From Donghicola mangrovi (lineage in GTDB: Bacteria > Pseudomonadota > Alphaproteobacteria > Rhodobacterales > Rhodobacteraceae), in assembly GCF_013377535.1 (NCBI RefSeq), contig NZ_JABCJE010000001.1, positions 310,001 through 374,000 of the forward strand: a DNA stretch of 64,000 nt, in the 5' to 3' direction. The position numbers and the translations under genes are program-made. Positions 7,179 through 15,775 of this stretch are shown one piece after another. A model generated the notes under the pieces. The model saw nothing but the letters and a program-made list of their open reading frames with translations. It ran no database searches and was not told the DNA's origin. Each line of letters starts with the position of its first letter. Position 1 is the stretch's first letter.

Positions 7179-7505
7179 TCAGTCCTTCCGCTTGTAGGCC
7201 AGACGCAAACGGCGCGACTGGTCGATTTTCTGTTTCAACTGCTTTTGCTGGACTTTGACCGAGGAGATCGCCACCTCGACCGCGCGCAAGGCATCGCGCA
7301 CGGATTCCAGCTGCTCGACCAAGGGCGCTTCGCCTTGGGGGATGGTGCCAACGACGGCAAGTGCGGCGCAGCGCAGTTCATGGTCCAGCCGGGCCACCTC
7401 TTCCAGAGCGCCCGCACTGGCAGCTTTTTCAAGCCGCCGTGCGATATCAGCCAGTCGCTCTAGCGACTGGGCCGATGTCATGTGCCGGACCAGATCGCTG
7501 CTCAC
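7179..7505 (-). CDS. FliT-like flagellar export chaperone (or FlgN-like)
   Basis: A 108-residue, all-helical, charged protein (LADIARRLEKAASAGALEEV, VQQKQLKQKIDQSRRLRLA) directly after fliS, the normal place of fliT. FliT-type proteins bind FliD and the export ATPase complex. The start is taken as GTG at 7505, overlapping the fliS stop as GTGA; an internal ATG at 7484 is an alternative. The track frame extends further upstream but that part overlaps fliS. Helical chaperones are hard to tell apart by eye, so FlgN is not excluded. Confidence 0.65.
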   Translation of the reverse strand: MSSDLVRHMTSAQSLERLADIARRLEKAASAGALEEVARLDHELRCAALAVVGTIPQGEAPLVEQLESVRDALRAVEVAISSVKVQQKQLKQKIDQSRRLRLAYKRKD

Positions 7506-7900
7506 GCCGGTTTCCCACCTACTTCGGGTCCGATCTGGCGCCAGGCCGACATGATGTCGGTGATGCAATCACGGGCTGTGATAATCTGGGCCTCGGGGTC
7601 CCGGCGCATCAGGGCCAGTACCTGTTGGCGTGCATATTCATAGAGCTGGAACAGACTGGTCGCGATATCCCCACCCTTTTCGAAATCCAAAGAGGACTGC
7701 AGGATGTAGATCGCCGTCAGGGCGCGACTTGTGTGTTCATCTGGTGCTTTCACACCTTCGCCATTCGAGGTCGCCAAAACAGACAGGGATCTTTCGAGTT
7801 CGCGCAACGTAACCAGAATGATTTCGTGCGGATTTTCGACCTCTGCCGCGTTGGCGGACTGAGCTTGGCGATAGCGCGATCGTGCTAGGGCAATGGACAT
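7502..7900 (-). CDS. fliS: FliS, flagellin export chaperone
   Basis: A 132-residue helical protein with the FliS pattern: an N-terminal segment rich in YRQ/Q residues (ALARSRYRQAQSANAAEVENP), the helix IILVTLRELERSLSVL, and TAIYILQSSLDFEKGGDIATSL matching the conserved I..L..SLD...GG..A..L region. FliS caps the flagellin C-terminus in the cytoplasm. It leads a unit with the FliT-like gene and a small membrane protein, and is preceded by a sigma-54-type element at 7964-7979. Confidence 0.88.
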   Translation of the reverse strand: MSIALARSRYRQAQSANAAEVENPHEIILVTLRELERSLSVLATSNGEGVKAPDEHTSRALTAIYILQSSLDFEKGGDIATSLFQLYEYARQQVLALMRRDPEAQIITARDCITDIMSAWRQIGPEVGGKPA

Positions 7901-7963
7901 TCTGATGCTCCTTCAGTTTCCCTGACGCTTCCATCGTCTTGATAAAATCAACGACAAGTCCGT

Positions 7964-7979
7964 TGCATCTTTTAGGCCA
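7964..7979 (-). promoter_or_regulatory. sigma-54-like promoter of fliS
   Basis: On the minus strand: TGGCCTAAAAGATGCA. GG-to-GC spacing is correct; the -24 is TGGCCT and the -12 is ATGCA, so it is a weaker match. It is 64 bases before the fliS ATG. Confidence 0.6.
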
Positions 7980-8018
7980 AATTGCGTGTTTGGAGGGCAC
8001 TAAGTTGTTGTCCTGAAA

Positions 8019-8045
8019 TAAAAAACCACGCCCCGAGGGGCGTGG
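8019..8045 (-). terminator. Rho-independent terminator after cheA3
   Basis: Inverted repeat CCACGCCCC (8026-8034) and GGGGCGTGG (8037-8045), followed on the minus strand by a run of T (A run at 8019-8025). It lies 26 bases after the cheA3 stop and separates the chemotaxis operon from fliS. Confidence 0.85.
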
Positions 8046-8070
8046 CCTAAAAGAGTCTGATTACAGGGAC

Positions 8071-11000
8071 TTAGGCGCTTGCAAAGCTGCTGACAGACAG
8101 CACCATGCCCACGTCCCCACCGGTCAGAATGGCGATTCCGGACAGATCGCGCATGCTGGACAGGACCCCGCGCAGCGGACGCAGCAGAACCAGCTGCTGG
8201 CCCAGAAGTTCGTCCACTGGAATGGCGCGGCGGATTTCGCCATAGCGCACAATCACATAGAGGCCGTCGGGGCTGTCGCCGATCTTGGTCTTGCCGTTGG
8301 ACAGGGGCTGGATTTTCACCAGATCCCCGTCGTCCAGTCGCAGCATCGCCATGTGACGGGCGGCAACCACGGGGACAACGTCTTTGCCCTGATGGATGCG
8401 CTGGATCGATTCAATCGGCAGCACATAGCGCACGTCACCAACCCGCACGACCATGCCATCCAGCACGATCATGTGCAGCGGCAGGCTGAGTTGGAAACGC
8501 TGTCCGCCGTTCGGCACATTAGCCGATTTCAGCGAACCGCCCTTGCGCTTGACGTCCTCGACCAGATTGCCGAATTCCTTGGACTTCTCGACGGATTTGC
8601 CGTCGTCGGTCAGTTCGACAACAACGCGGTCGTCCTCGTTCGACAACGAGATGTGGAATTTACCCGGACGCCCCTCTTCTTGCAGACGGATCGTGACCAG
8701 CGCCTTCAGGAAGTGGCGCAGATCGGTGATCATGGTCTGATCCAGAGTGATCTCGCCGCCAACCGCCGACAGACGGGCCGAGCCGCCATGTTTGCGGGCC
8801 AGCGTTTCCACGAACGATGCCAAGGGCTTGAGCAGGACGTTCGCAGGGCGCGAACGCATCGCAACGCTTTCTTCCTGAAGCTGGCCAAGCTGGCTGGCCA
8901 GCTGGGTTTCGGCTTCGGACAGCTGCTGCAGGCGGCCCATATGGTTGTCCATGATCTCGCGCAGGATGGTCCGGTGACGCGGGTTCAGGGGCGGCGCATC
9001 CGAATGCTGGATGCTCATCTCGATTTCCTGCATCAGATCGCGCATGGCCATCTGGCGCACCAGTTCCTGCACCATCGCCTGACCAGAGCTGATCTCGCCG
9101 ATGGTTTCCAGCAGGCGCAGGCCATCCCCGCCCGAGCCCATCACGACGTTAAAGTCGATCGGATCGTCGGAGTGCTTGTGCGCGCCCGCGTTCTCTTCTT
9201 CTTTGACCTCGAGGCGCACGGTGCTGAACAGCTTTTTCGCCGAGGGGTCGATCTGGATCAGGGTTTCCTGCAGGTGGTCATCCGGCAGGCTGGTCGCGAC
9301 CAGGAAGTCGAACAGCGTGATGTCGTCCTGGAACACGGTCACGTTGGTGATCATGCGGGCTTGCTTGGACGAAACCCAATCCAGGAAGGCCTGCGCGATA
9401 TCCTCGTCGTCGTTCAGGTCGGCACGGATCACCCAGAAGCTCAGGCCGTTTTCGATGGCCGACTGGGCTTTCTTGACGCTTTCCGGCGACAGAACGCGGT
9501 GGAATTCCTTGGGCAGGCCCAGACGCTGCTCGATGCTTTTCGCGGTGACCATGCCGGAGGCAAGGAAGCACACGGTCGAGGCTTCTTCGAACAGTTTCTC
9601 GATCTTGCTGGTGTCGGGGTTGTCGCCCTGATCCAGCGCGTCGAACACCAGTTCCATCGTATCAACGAAACCGCGGGCGATCTGGATCAGAATGACGTCG
9701 GGCTTGGTTCCACCCACGCGGACACGGGCGAACAAGTCGATCAGCGCCATCGTCAGCTGCGCGGCGGTTTCCATGTTGAAGTAGTTACACGCATGGAAGG
9801 CACGGCGCATCAGACCTTCGAAGCCGACGAACCAGGTTTCCCCTTGGCCGTTGTTTTCCTCGAGGCCGTTGCGCAGCTTTTGCAGGGTGTCAAAGATGTT
9901 GTCCGCACCCCAGATGCGCAGCAGTTTGGTCGGGGTCAGCAGATCGACCGGCACCGCCCCACGGGGCAGCACGGCTTCGACGGCAGCCAGTTCTTCGTAG
10001 AACTGAAGTTCGGCAGTGCGGAAGCTGTTCGCCGTGGTCGCCATCGCCAGCAGTTCGGCGGCGCGGGTCACACGGACATAGCCCTGATCCTTGACCAGAC
10101 CGATGATGGTCTGGCTCAGCGCGTCCAGTTCCTTGGGCGTGGGCTTGTCGTCGGTCGCAAAGCGCAGGCCGGTTTCCGACACACGGGTGAACAGGTCGGC
10201 CAGACCGCGCAGAACCTTGGTGGTGGGGTCCTCGGCGGGCGCAGCAGGCGCCGCAGGGGCTTCGGGTGCAGCTGCGGCCGGTGCGGGGGCCGGAGCCGCC
10301 GCAGGAGGAGCCGCAGGGGCCGCAGCCGCCGGAGCGGGCGCAGGTGCAGCTGCCGGGGCCGGAGCAGGTGCTGCTTCGGCAGCGGGGGCCGGTGCGGCCT
10401 CGGGCGCGTCATCCTCGACGTCGTCCCCGCCAATGCCCAGATCCCGCTTGCGCAGTTGCTTGACCTTCTTGACCACGTGCTTGAGCACATCGGTTGCGTT
10501 GCCGTCGGCCGCGTTCATGCGGTCCAGTTCGGTGACCCAGTCGTCCAGGCCCAGCTGTTTGGCAGCATAGGACAGACCCTTGCCCTTTTTCAGGGTGTCG
10601 GCGGGCATTTCGGCAGGTGCCTTGCCGATGGCTTCTTCCAGATAGCCAAGGGTCTCGGCGACCATGTCGCTGTAAATCTTGTGGTAAACCACGTCCTCGA
10701 GCAGACGCTTGGCCGCCTCGGAGGGGGCAGCATCCGCGGGCGCTTCAGCAGCGGCCTCGGGGGCAGGCGCAGGCTCTGCTGCCGCAGGTGCCGGAGCGGG
10801 CTCGGGCTCTGGTGCGGGCGCAGGCGCAGGTTCGGGTTCCGGCGCAGGTGCGGCTGCGACGGGTTCGGGCTCCGGTTCGGGTTCGGGGGCCACATCTGCG
10901 TTGTCGTCCATCTCGCCGAACAGGTCGTCATCGTCACCGTAATTGGTGTCGCTGTCGCCCAGATCGTCCAGCGCCGCGAACATGGACGCCATAGGGTCGG

Positions 11001-11517
11001 CGGCTGCAGGCGCCGCTGGCGCTGCGGGGGCAGCAGCCGGCGCTTCGGGCGCCGCCTCTTCGGCGGGGGCTTCGGGTTCTGCGGGGGCAGCTGCTTCGGG
11101 CTCGTCACCGCCCTCGCCTGAATACTTGGCCACCATTTTCTTCAGATCCTCGTACAGTTTCTGAGAGGGACCGGGATCCACGTCCGACCGATCAGAGGCC
11201 GTGTGATCCAGCATGCCGCGCAGGGTGTCCCCCGTCAGCATCAGGATATCCAGGATCTCGGAGTTGAGCGCGACGCCCGAGTCCCGCACCAGACCGATAA
11301 GGTCTTCGGAGACGTGCGCGCGGCTTTCTACCGTGGCAAGGCCCAGAACCCGCGAGTTGCCTTTGAAGGTGTGTACCGCACGGAACAGTGCCCCGATGTG
11401 GTCCTTCTGGTCGCCCTCGCCGTTTTGCAGCGCCTCGAGTGCCTCTTCCATAGCATCAAGGGCCTGCGCGCCGTCATCCGCGTAGAGTTCCCAGATTTCG
11501 TCCATTTCGTCGTTCAT
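8071..11517 (-). CDS. cheA3: CheA3-type chemotaxis protein: HPt (P1) and CheW-like (P5) ends around a long non-catalytic middle
   Basis: A 1148-residue CheA variant. Residues 1-~120 are an HPt domain with the phosphorylatable His49 in HTFKGNSRVLGL. Two Pro/Ala/Glu-rich linkers follow (~150-265 and ~375-435) around a His-less HPt-like bundle (~267-340). The C-terminus (~1018-1148) is a CheW-like P5 domain. No ATP-binding N box or glycine loop is present; residues ~880-1015 look like a decayed P3-P4 core. In R. sphaeroides CheA3 is phosphorylated by CheA4 and also dephosphorylates CheY6-P; both partners are encoded here. It is the last gene of a cluster in cheOp3-like order and is followed by a terminator. 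Confidence 0.9.
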   Translation of the reverse strand: MNDEMDEIWELYADDGAQALDAMEEALEALQNGEGDQKDHIGALFRAVHTFKGNSRVLGLATVESRAHVSEDLIGLVRDSGVALNSEILDILMLTGDTLRGMLDHTASDRSDVDPGPSQKLYEDLKKMVAKYSGEGGDEPEAAAPAEPEAPAEEAAPEAPAAAPAAPAAPAAADPMASMFAALDDLGDSDTNYGDDDDLFGEMDDNADVAPEPEPEPEPVAAAPAPEPEPAPAPAPEPEPAPAPAAAEPAPAPEAAAEAPADAAPSEAAKRLLEDVVYHKIYSDMVAETLGYLEEAIGKAPAEMPADTLKKGKGLSYAAKQLGLDDWVTELDRMNAADGNATDVLKHVVKKVKQLRKRDLGIGGDDVEDDAPEAAPAPAAEAAPAPAPAAAPAPAPAAAAPAAPPAAAPAPAPAAAAPEAPAAPAAPAEDPTTKVLRGLADLFTRVSETGLRFATDDKPTPKELDALSQTIIGLVKDQGYVRVTRAAELLAMATTANSFRTAELQFYEELAAVEAVLPRGAVPVDLLTPTKLLRIWGADNIFDTLQKLRNGLEENNGQGETWFVGFEGLMRRAFHACNYFNMETAAQLTMALIDLFARVRVGGTKPDVILIQIARGFVDTMELVFDALDQGDNPDTSKIEKLFEEASTVCFLASGMVTAKSIEQRLGLPKEFHRVLSPESVKKAQSAIENGLSFWVIRADLNDDEDIAQAFLDWVSSKQARMITNVTVFQDDITLFDFLVATSLPDDHLQETLIQIDPSAKKLFSTVRLEVKEEENAGAHKHSDDPIDFNVVMGSGGDGLRLLETIGEISSGQAMVQELVRQMAMRDLMQEIEMSIQHSDAPPLNPRHRTILREIMDNHMGRLQQLSEAETQLASQLGQLQEESVAMRSRPANVLLKPLASFVETLARKHGGSARLSAVGGEITLDQTMITDLRHFLKALVTIRLQEEGRPGKFHISLSNEDDRVVVELTDDGKSVEKSKEFGNLVEDVKRKGGSLKSANVPNGGQRFQLSLPLHMIVLDGMVVRVGDVRYVLPIESIQRIHQGKDVVPVVAARHMAMLRLDDGDLVKIQPLSNGKTKIGDSPDGLYVIVRYGEIRRAIPVDELLGQQLVLLRPLRGVLSSMRDLSGIAILTGGDVGMVLSVSSFASA

Positions 11518-11571
11518 GGTTTCTTCCTTGATGCAACGATATTCATGGAAAGAGCGAAGCGGGGCGGCCTA

Positions 11572-11979
11572 TCAGGCCGCTTCCACCAGCGACCGCATCA
11601 CGCGGCGCAGTTCGTCACCGACGCGCTCTTCCAGGTCGTGGGACACAGTGCCCGAGGGTTTGGTCACAACGCCGTCCGCCCCCAGTTCGCGGGCTTTGGC
11701 CGCCAGCGGAGAGCCCGATACCGTCACCGAGGACAGCATGCAGATCTTGGCGCGGGTTTTCAGCTTGGCGTGGCGCAGGAATTCCAGGCCGTCCATTACG
11801 GGCATCTCGATGTCCAGCAGGATCAGGTCCAGGTCTTCGTGGTCGGACAGTTTGTCCAGTGCGTCCTGACCGTTCGCCGCCTGTGCCACCATTTTGAAAT
11901 CGGGCAGAGTTTTCAGGAAGCTCGAGATGTAGAGGCGCATCATGGCTGCGTCGTCTACGATCATTACCTTGTATACCAT
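11572..11979 (-). CDS. cheY6: CheY-type response regulator (CheY6-like)
   Basis: A 135-residue single receiver domain: acidic pocket Asp9/Asp10 (VMIVDDAAMMR), phosphoacceptor Asp56 in LILLDIEMPVMDG, and the conserved Lys in VTKPSG. It has a longer C-terminal helix than a minimal CheY (SHDLEERVGDELRRVMRSL). Being between tlpT and cheA3 it corresponds to CheY6 of R. sphaeroides, the motor-binding regulator of the cytoplasmic cluster. The frame is open from 12027, but the ATG at 11979 has a GGAG site and begins the receiver domain directly. Confidence 0.9.
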   Translation of the reverse strand: MVYKVMIVDDAAMMRLYISSFLKTLPDFKMVAQAANGQDALDKLSDHEDLDLILLDIEMPVMDGLEFLRHAKLKTRAKICMLSSVTVSGSPLAAKARELGADGVVTKPSGTVSHDLEERVGDELRRVMRSLVEAA

Positions 11980-12041
11980 ATCGGTGTCTCCAAAAGTCTC
12001 GGGAAGGGGGCGCCGCACCCGAAGCACGGCGATTGGATTGC

Positions 12042-13943
12042 TTAGAAGTTACCGAAGCCGCGTTCGTCACGGTCTGCGTTTCGCGAGCCACCGCCGTTGG
12101 CCATGGCCATCTGGCCGCCCATCATCTTGGTGATCTGGGCCAGCATTTCGGGCGACAGTTTGCTCAGGTCGGGCATGCCGCCTGCAGTCTTCTTGACCTT
12201 ACGCAGCTTGAAGCGGCCCATCTCGTTGCGCATCTGCGTGGTCGAGGAGGTCATCTGCGAGCTGGTCGAGGCCAGTTCTTCGGCCTGCTGGCTGGTTGCC
12301 AGAGCGGCCTTGGCGATTTCGCCGATCGCGTCGTTGATCTGGGCCACACCGCGGGACTGTTCGCCCGAGGCCTGGTCGATTTCCGAAACGATGTCGCGCA
12401 CCTTCTGGATGTCACCGGCGATCTGGCTGAAGGCCTCGCTGGTTTCATTGGCGATACGCACACCCGACGTCACGCGGCTGGTTGCGCCTTCGATCAGGTC
12501 AGAGGTTTCGCGCGCCGCCTTGGCCGAGCGACCGGCAAGGTTGCGAACTTCTTGTGCCACCACCGCGAAGCCGCGGCCGTGCTGTCCTGCGCGGGCCGCT
12601 TCCACGGCGGCGTTCAGAGCCAGCAGGTTGGTCTGGAAGGCGATCTCGTCGATGACCTTGATGATCTTGGCAATGTCCTGCGACGAGGTGTTGATCCCCT
12701 CCATCGCATCGACCATCTGCGCGATCTTCTGGTTGCCCATGTCGGCAACCTGCGCCGCCGCCTGAACCAGCTTCGAGGCATCCTGAGCGTTGGCCGCGTT
12801 GGCACGGACCTGAGCATCGGTCTCCTCGACCGAGGCCGACACTTCGTCCACCGATGACGAGGCGATCTGGCTGTTGGTCGCCAGCTTCTGCGAGGCTTCG
12901 TTCATCTGCGCGGCAGTGCCCGAGATCTGTTCGATCTGCTCGCCGAACATGCTGAAGATGCCATCAAGGCTGGTGAAGGCGCGCTCGAACGATTCAACGA
13001 TCTGGCGGTATTCGCCCTGGAACTTGCTGGCGTCGGCCTGCACATCCAGATTGCCCGATACGATGGCGTCGGACAGCATGGTGATCTCGGCGGTCACGCT
13101 GCGGAAGTTCATGCGCGAACGGTTGATGGTTTCGTTCAAAAAGGCCTTGCCTTTGGGCTGGACCGGCAGGTCTGCGTCGAAGTTGCCGCGGGCAAATTCG
13201 TCGAACACCGCAATGGTGGCCTTCTTGGTGTTGATGTGGGCACGAACCATTTCGTTCACCATCATCGCTGCGTCCTTGAGCTTGGGCTCGTTCAGCGCGC
13301 TGATGTTGATAAAGTGGTCGATGTCACCGCTTTCGTGCGCCATGGCCATATTGTTCATAGCGTCGATCAGGGACCGGAAGTCCGCTTCCATCTTGGTCAC
13401 GACCGAGATGTCCTGAACCTCGACCAGAACGTATTCCAGATTGCCCTTGGCATCGCGCATCGGCGAAATCTGGGTGTCCCATGCCATCGGACCGATGCGG
13501 ATCTTGATCGGCTCGGGCTGTGCCATGTTGCGCAGCATGGTGCGCTGCTTGTCCGGGGTCTTGTGGAAAGCGTCCATCGAACCGCCAACAAACTTGGCCG
13601 CCGCAAAGCTCGGGTTCACACTCTTGATCGTGCCTTCCCATTTGGTGACCAGATCGCTGCAAGCCTTGTTGGCATACACGATGTTATAGTCCTGGTCGGC
13701 AATACAGGTCGCGGTGCAGAGTTTATCCAGAGCGCCCGTGGCGACCAGGCTCTTCCATCCGGTTTCGGGGGTTTGGGTCTCGTTGGCGGTCATGTCTTCG
13801 GTCCTTTTTAGAACTTCCGCTTCAGCAGGAGCGGGCACTAATTCTGGGGTGGCGCTGGGGCCTTCGGGTTTCGTGGTTGCCGCAGGGGATCGAGGGGTGC
13901 GGCGGATCGGAGGGCGGCGGGTCGGTTTGTCTTCTTCGTTCAA
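12042..13943 (-). CDS. tlpT: Cytoplasmic chemoreceptor with PAS domain (TlpT-like)
   Basis: A 633-residue soluble receptor with no membrane segment. Residues 1-~60 are disordered, basic and Pro-rich ([13 protein letters not shown]); ~70-190 form a PAS domain ([19 protein letters not shown]). A helical region follows, then the MCP signalling domain with the hairpin motif [18 protein letters not shown]. TlpT organises the cytoplasmic chemotaxis cluster of R. sphaeroides. The start is TTG at 13943, supported by AAGGAGG eight bases upstream; the ATG at 13793 would remove the basic tail. The ParA-like gene ppfA/slp, next to tlpT in R. sphaeroides, is absent here. Confidence 0.88.
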   Translation of the reverse strand: MNEEDKPTRRPPIRRTPRSPAATTKPEGPSATPELVPAPAEAEVLKRTEDMTANETQTPETGWKSLVATGALDKLCTATCIADQDYNIVYANKACSDLVTKWEGTIKSVNPSFAAAKFVGGSMDAFHKTPDKQRTMLRNMAQPEPIKIRIGPMAWDTQISPMRDAKGNLEYVLVEVQDISVVTKMEADFRSLIDAMNNMAMAHESGDIDHFINISALNEPKLKDAAMMVNEMVRAHINTKKATIAVFDEFARGNFDADLPVQPKGKAFLNETINRSRMNFRSVTAEITMLSDAIVSGNLDVQADASKFQGEYRQIVESFERAFTSLDGIFSMFGEQIEQISGTAAQMNEASQKLATNSQIASSSVDEVSASVEETDAQVRANAANAQDASKLVQAAAQVADMGNQKIAQMVDAMEGINTSSQDIAKIIKVIDEIAFQTNLLALNAAVEAARAGQHGRGFAVVAQEVRNLAGRSAKAARETSDLIEGATSRVTSGVRIANETSEAFSQIAGDIQKVRDIVSEIDQASGEQSRGVAQINDAIGEIAKAALATSQQAEELASTSSQMTSSTTQMRNEMGRFKLRKVKKTAGGMPDLSKLSPEMLAQITKMMGGQMAMANGGGSRNADRDERGFGNF

Positions 13944-14126
13944 GTGTCCGGCCTCCTTCTGGGGATCAGGTCAGGTTGTCGGGCTTTCAGCGCGGGGTAC
14001 TGCCCGAGGGTCGCATACGCATACCGTCGGACGGTCCTTGCCTCTCTCGGGGCCGTCACCTGCCGCAGAAGCCGGATCAGGCCCCCGAGCAGATGGTGTG
14101 CGTATGGGATCGGGCGGGGCATTGGA
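13944..14126. other. Non-coding gap between cheW and tlpT
   Basis: 183 bases with no plausible gene on either strand. It holds only the tlpT Shine-Dalgarno and short imperfect inverted repeats (for example CCGTCGGACGG). No sigma-54 or sigma-28 element was found, so tlpT-cheY-cheA3 probably rely on read-through or an unrecognised promoter. Confidence 0.5.
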
Positions 14127-14654
14127 TCAGGCCTTGGCCATCTTGGGCGCGATGACATCCATGTCGGACACCAGCAGCGGCACATCCAAGAGGATGACCA
14201 CGCGTTCGTCCACACGGCCCAGACCACTGACAACGCTGCGACCATCGGCCGAACCAAAGCTTTGGGCGCTGTCGATGTTGTCATCGGGGATGTCGATCAC
14301 TTCGCGAACGCGGTCCACAATCAGGCCCATGGGGGCGTCGTTGACCTCGAGCACGATCACAACGGTGCGGTCGTCATAGGGACGCTCGGCCATGCCGAAA
14401 CGCAGACGCACGTCCATCAGCGGGATCACCTTGCCACGCAGGTTGATCACGCCTTTGATGTAGTCGGGCACATCCGGCACCACCATGATGCGCTGCATGC
14501 CGACGATCTCGGTCACCATGCCGATGGACATGCCGTAATCTTCTTCGCCGACGGCGAAGGTCAGGTACATGCTGTCGATGCTTTCCGCCTCGACAACCCC
14601 GTCGTCTACAGACGAACGCGTTTCGCGTTCCATCTCTGCTGCTTGTGCGGCCAT
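14127..14654 (-). CDS. cheW4: CheW, chemotaxis coupling protein (CheW4-like)
   Basis: A 175-residue CheW-domain protein. After a short acidic N-terminus comes the SH3-like beta fold: LTFAVGEEDYGMSIGMVTEI, YIKGVINLRGKVIPLMDVR (the hallmark GVINLRG), VIVLEVNDAPMGLIVDRVRE. CheW bridges receptor and kinase. The frame runs to 14987, but that part overlaps cheB out of frame; the ATG at 14654, two bases past the cheB stop, has AGGAAAGGAA upstream. In cheOp3-like order it is CheW4. Confidence 0.92.
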   Translation of the reverse strand: MAAQAAEMERETRSSVDDGVVEAESIDSMYLTFAVGEEDYGMSIGMVTEIVGMQRIMVVPDVPDYIKGVINLRGKVIPLMDVRLRFGMAERPYDDRTVVIVLEVNDAPMGLIVDRVREVIDIPDDNIDSAQSFGSADGRSVVSGLGRVDERVVILLDVPLLVSDMDVIAPKMAKA

Positions 14655-14656
14655 TT

Positions 14657-15775
14657 TCAGTTTCCTTTCCTGAGAGGCTTGGAAAAAATGTTCTCTTCGG
14701 GCAATGGCGGGGGCGCGACACCGATCGAGGACATCAGCGTTCCAGCCATGTGATGCAGGGGGACCAACCCTTCGGCGGCGCCTGATTGCCAGGCGGCTGC
14801 GGGCATACCGAATACAACGCTGCTGGCTTCGTCCTGGGCAAAGGTCCGGCCACCGACGCGGCGGATCATCCCCAAGCTTGTTGCCCCATCCCGGCCCATC
14901 CCCGTCAGAATTGCAGCTGACACGTTGGGGGCCGCATAGTTGGCAACCGAAGCAAACAGCACGTCCACAGAGGGACGCGAATAACACACCGGCTCACCGG
15001 GGTTCAGAACCACACACATCCCTGTGGGGGTGGGTCTGACGACCATGTGGTTTTCACCACCCGGAGCCAGAAGGACGAGCCCCTGACGCAGCATGTCACC
15101 GTGCTGTGCCTCGCGGACTTCAACCTCGCACATATCGTTCAAACGGCGCGCGAACGCATTCGTAAAGCCCTCGGGCATATGTTGTACGACAACGGTCGGC
15201 GGCGCGTCCTTGGGCAGCTGTGCCAAAAGCGTGCCAAGCGCCTGTACCCCGCCGGTCGAGGCCCCGATGGCAAACATCCAGCGCGCATTGGCCCGCGGAT
15301 TGATCGAGGTCATCCGGGTCGGTGCCGAGGGACGGTTCGCGAACCCTTCGGTGTTTTGCAGGTGCGCGTGGCGCGCAGCTTTCAGGCTGACACGGATCTG
15401 GGTGGTGATCCCCATGATGTCCTGCCCCGCCACCATGCGCGGCTTGGGCAGCACGTCCACGGCACCGGCCTGCAGCGCCTCGATCGTGGCGCGGGCCCCG
15501 TTCGAGGTTTGCGACGACACGATCACGGTCGGGATCGGGTCCTTGGAAATCTCTTCCTTGAGGAAGGTCAGACCATCCATCTGCGGCATCTCGATATCCA
15601 GCGAGATCACGTCAGGGCGGCGGATTCCGATGAACTGGCGCGCCTGCTCGGCGTTTGCAGCGGTGCCAACCAGTTCGAATTCGGGATCGCTTTTGATGCC
15701 TTGGGCCAGAAACCGGCGGAACAGCGCGGAATCGTCGATGATCAGGACGCGGATCGGGCGATCAAAGTTGCTCAT
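14657..15775 (-). CDS. cheB: CheB, receptor methylesterase/deamidase
   Basis: A 372-residue CheB: an N-terminal receiver with Asp14/Asp15 and phosphoacceptor Asp60 (ISLDIEMPQMDG), a linker, and a C-terminal methylesterase domain with the catalytic Ser in GASTGG, His in VVVQHMPEGFT and Asp in LTGMGRDGA. It removes methyl groups from receptors to reset adaptation. The start overlaps the cheR stop by four bases. It corresponds to CheB2 of the R. sphaeroides cytoplasmic cluster. Confidence 0.95.
   Translation of the reverse strand: MSNFDRPIRVLIIDDSALFRRFLAQGIKSDPEFELVGTAANAEQARQFIGIRRPDVISLDIEMPQMDGLTFLKEEISKDPIPTVIVSSQTSNGARATIEALQAGAVDVLPKPRMVAGQDIMGITTQIRVSLKAARHAHLQNTEGFANRPSAPTRMTSINPRANARWMFAIGASTGGVQALGTLLAQLPKDAPPTVVVQHMPEGFTNAFARRLNDMCEVEVREAQHGDMLRQGLVLLAPGGENHMVVRPTPTGMCVVLNPGEPVCYSRPSVDVLFASVANYAAPNVSAAILTGMGRDGATSLGMIRRVGGRTFAQDEASSVVFGMPAAAWQSGAAEGLVPLHHMAGTLMSSIGVAPPPLPEENIFSKPLRKGN

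Noticed and set aside
8353-11121. Long plus-strand ORF (922 codons) opposite cheA3
   Set aside because: It is the antisense shadow of GC-rich cheA3 codons; its product is a meaningless mix rich in Arg, Gly, His and Cys, and the minus strand has clear HPt and CheW-like domains.
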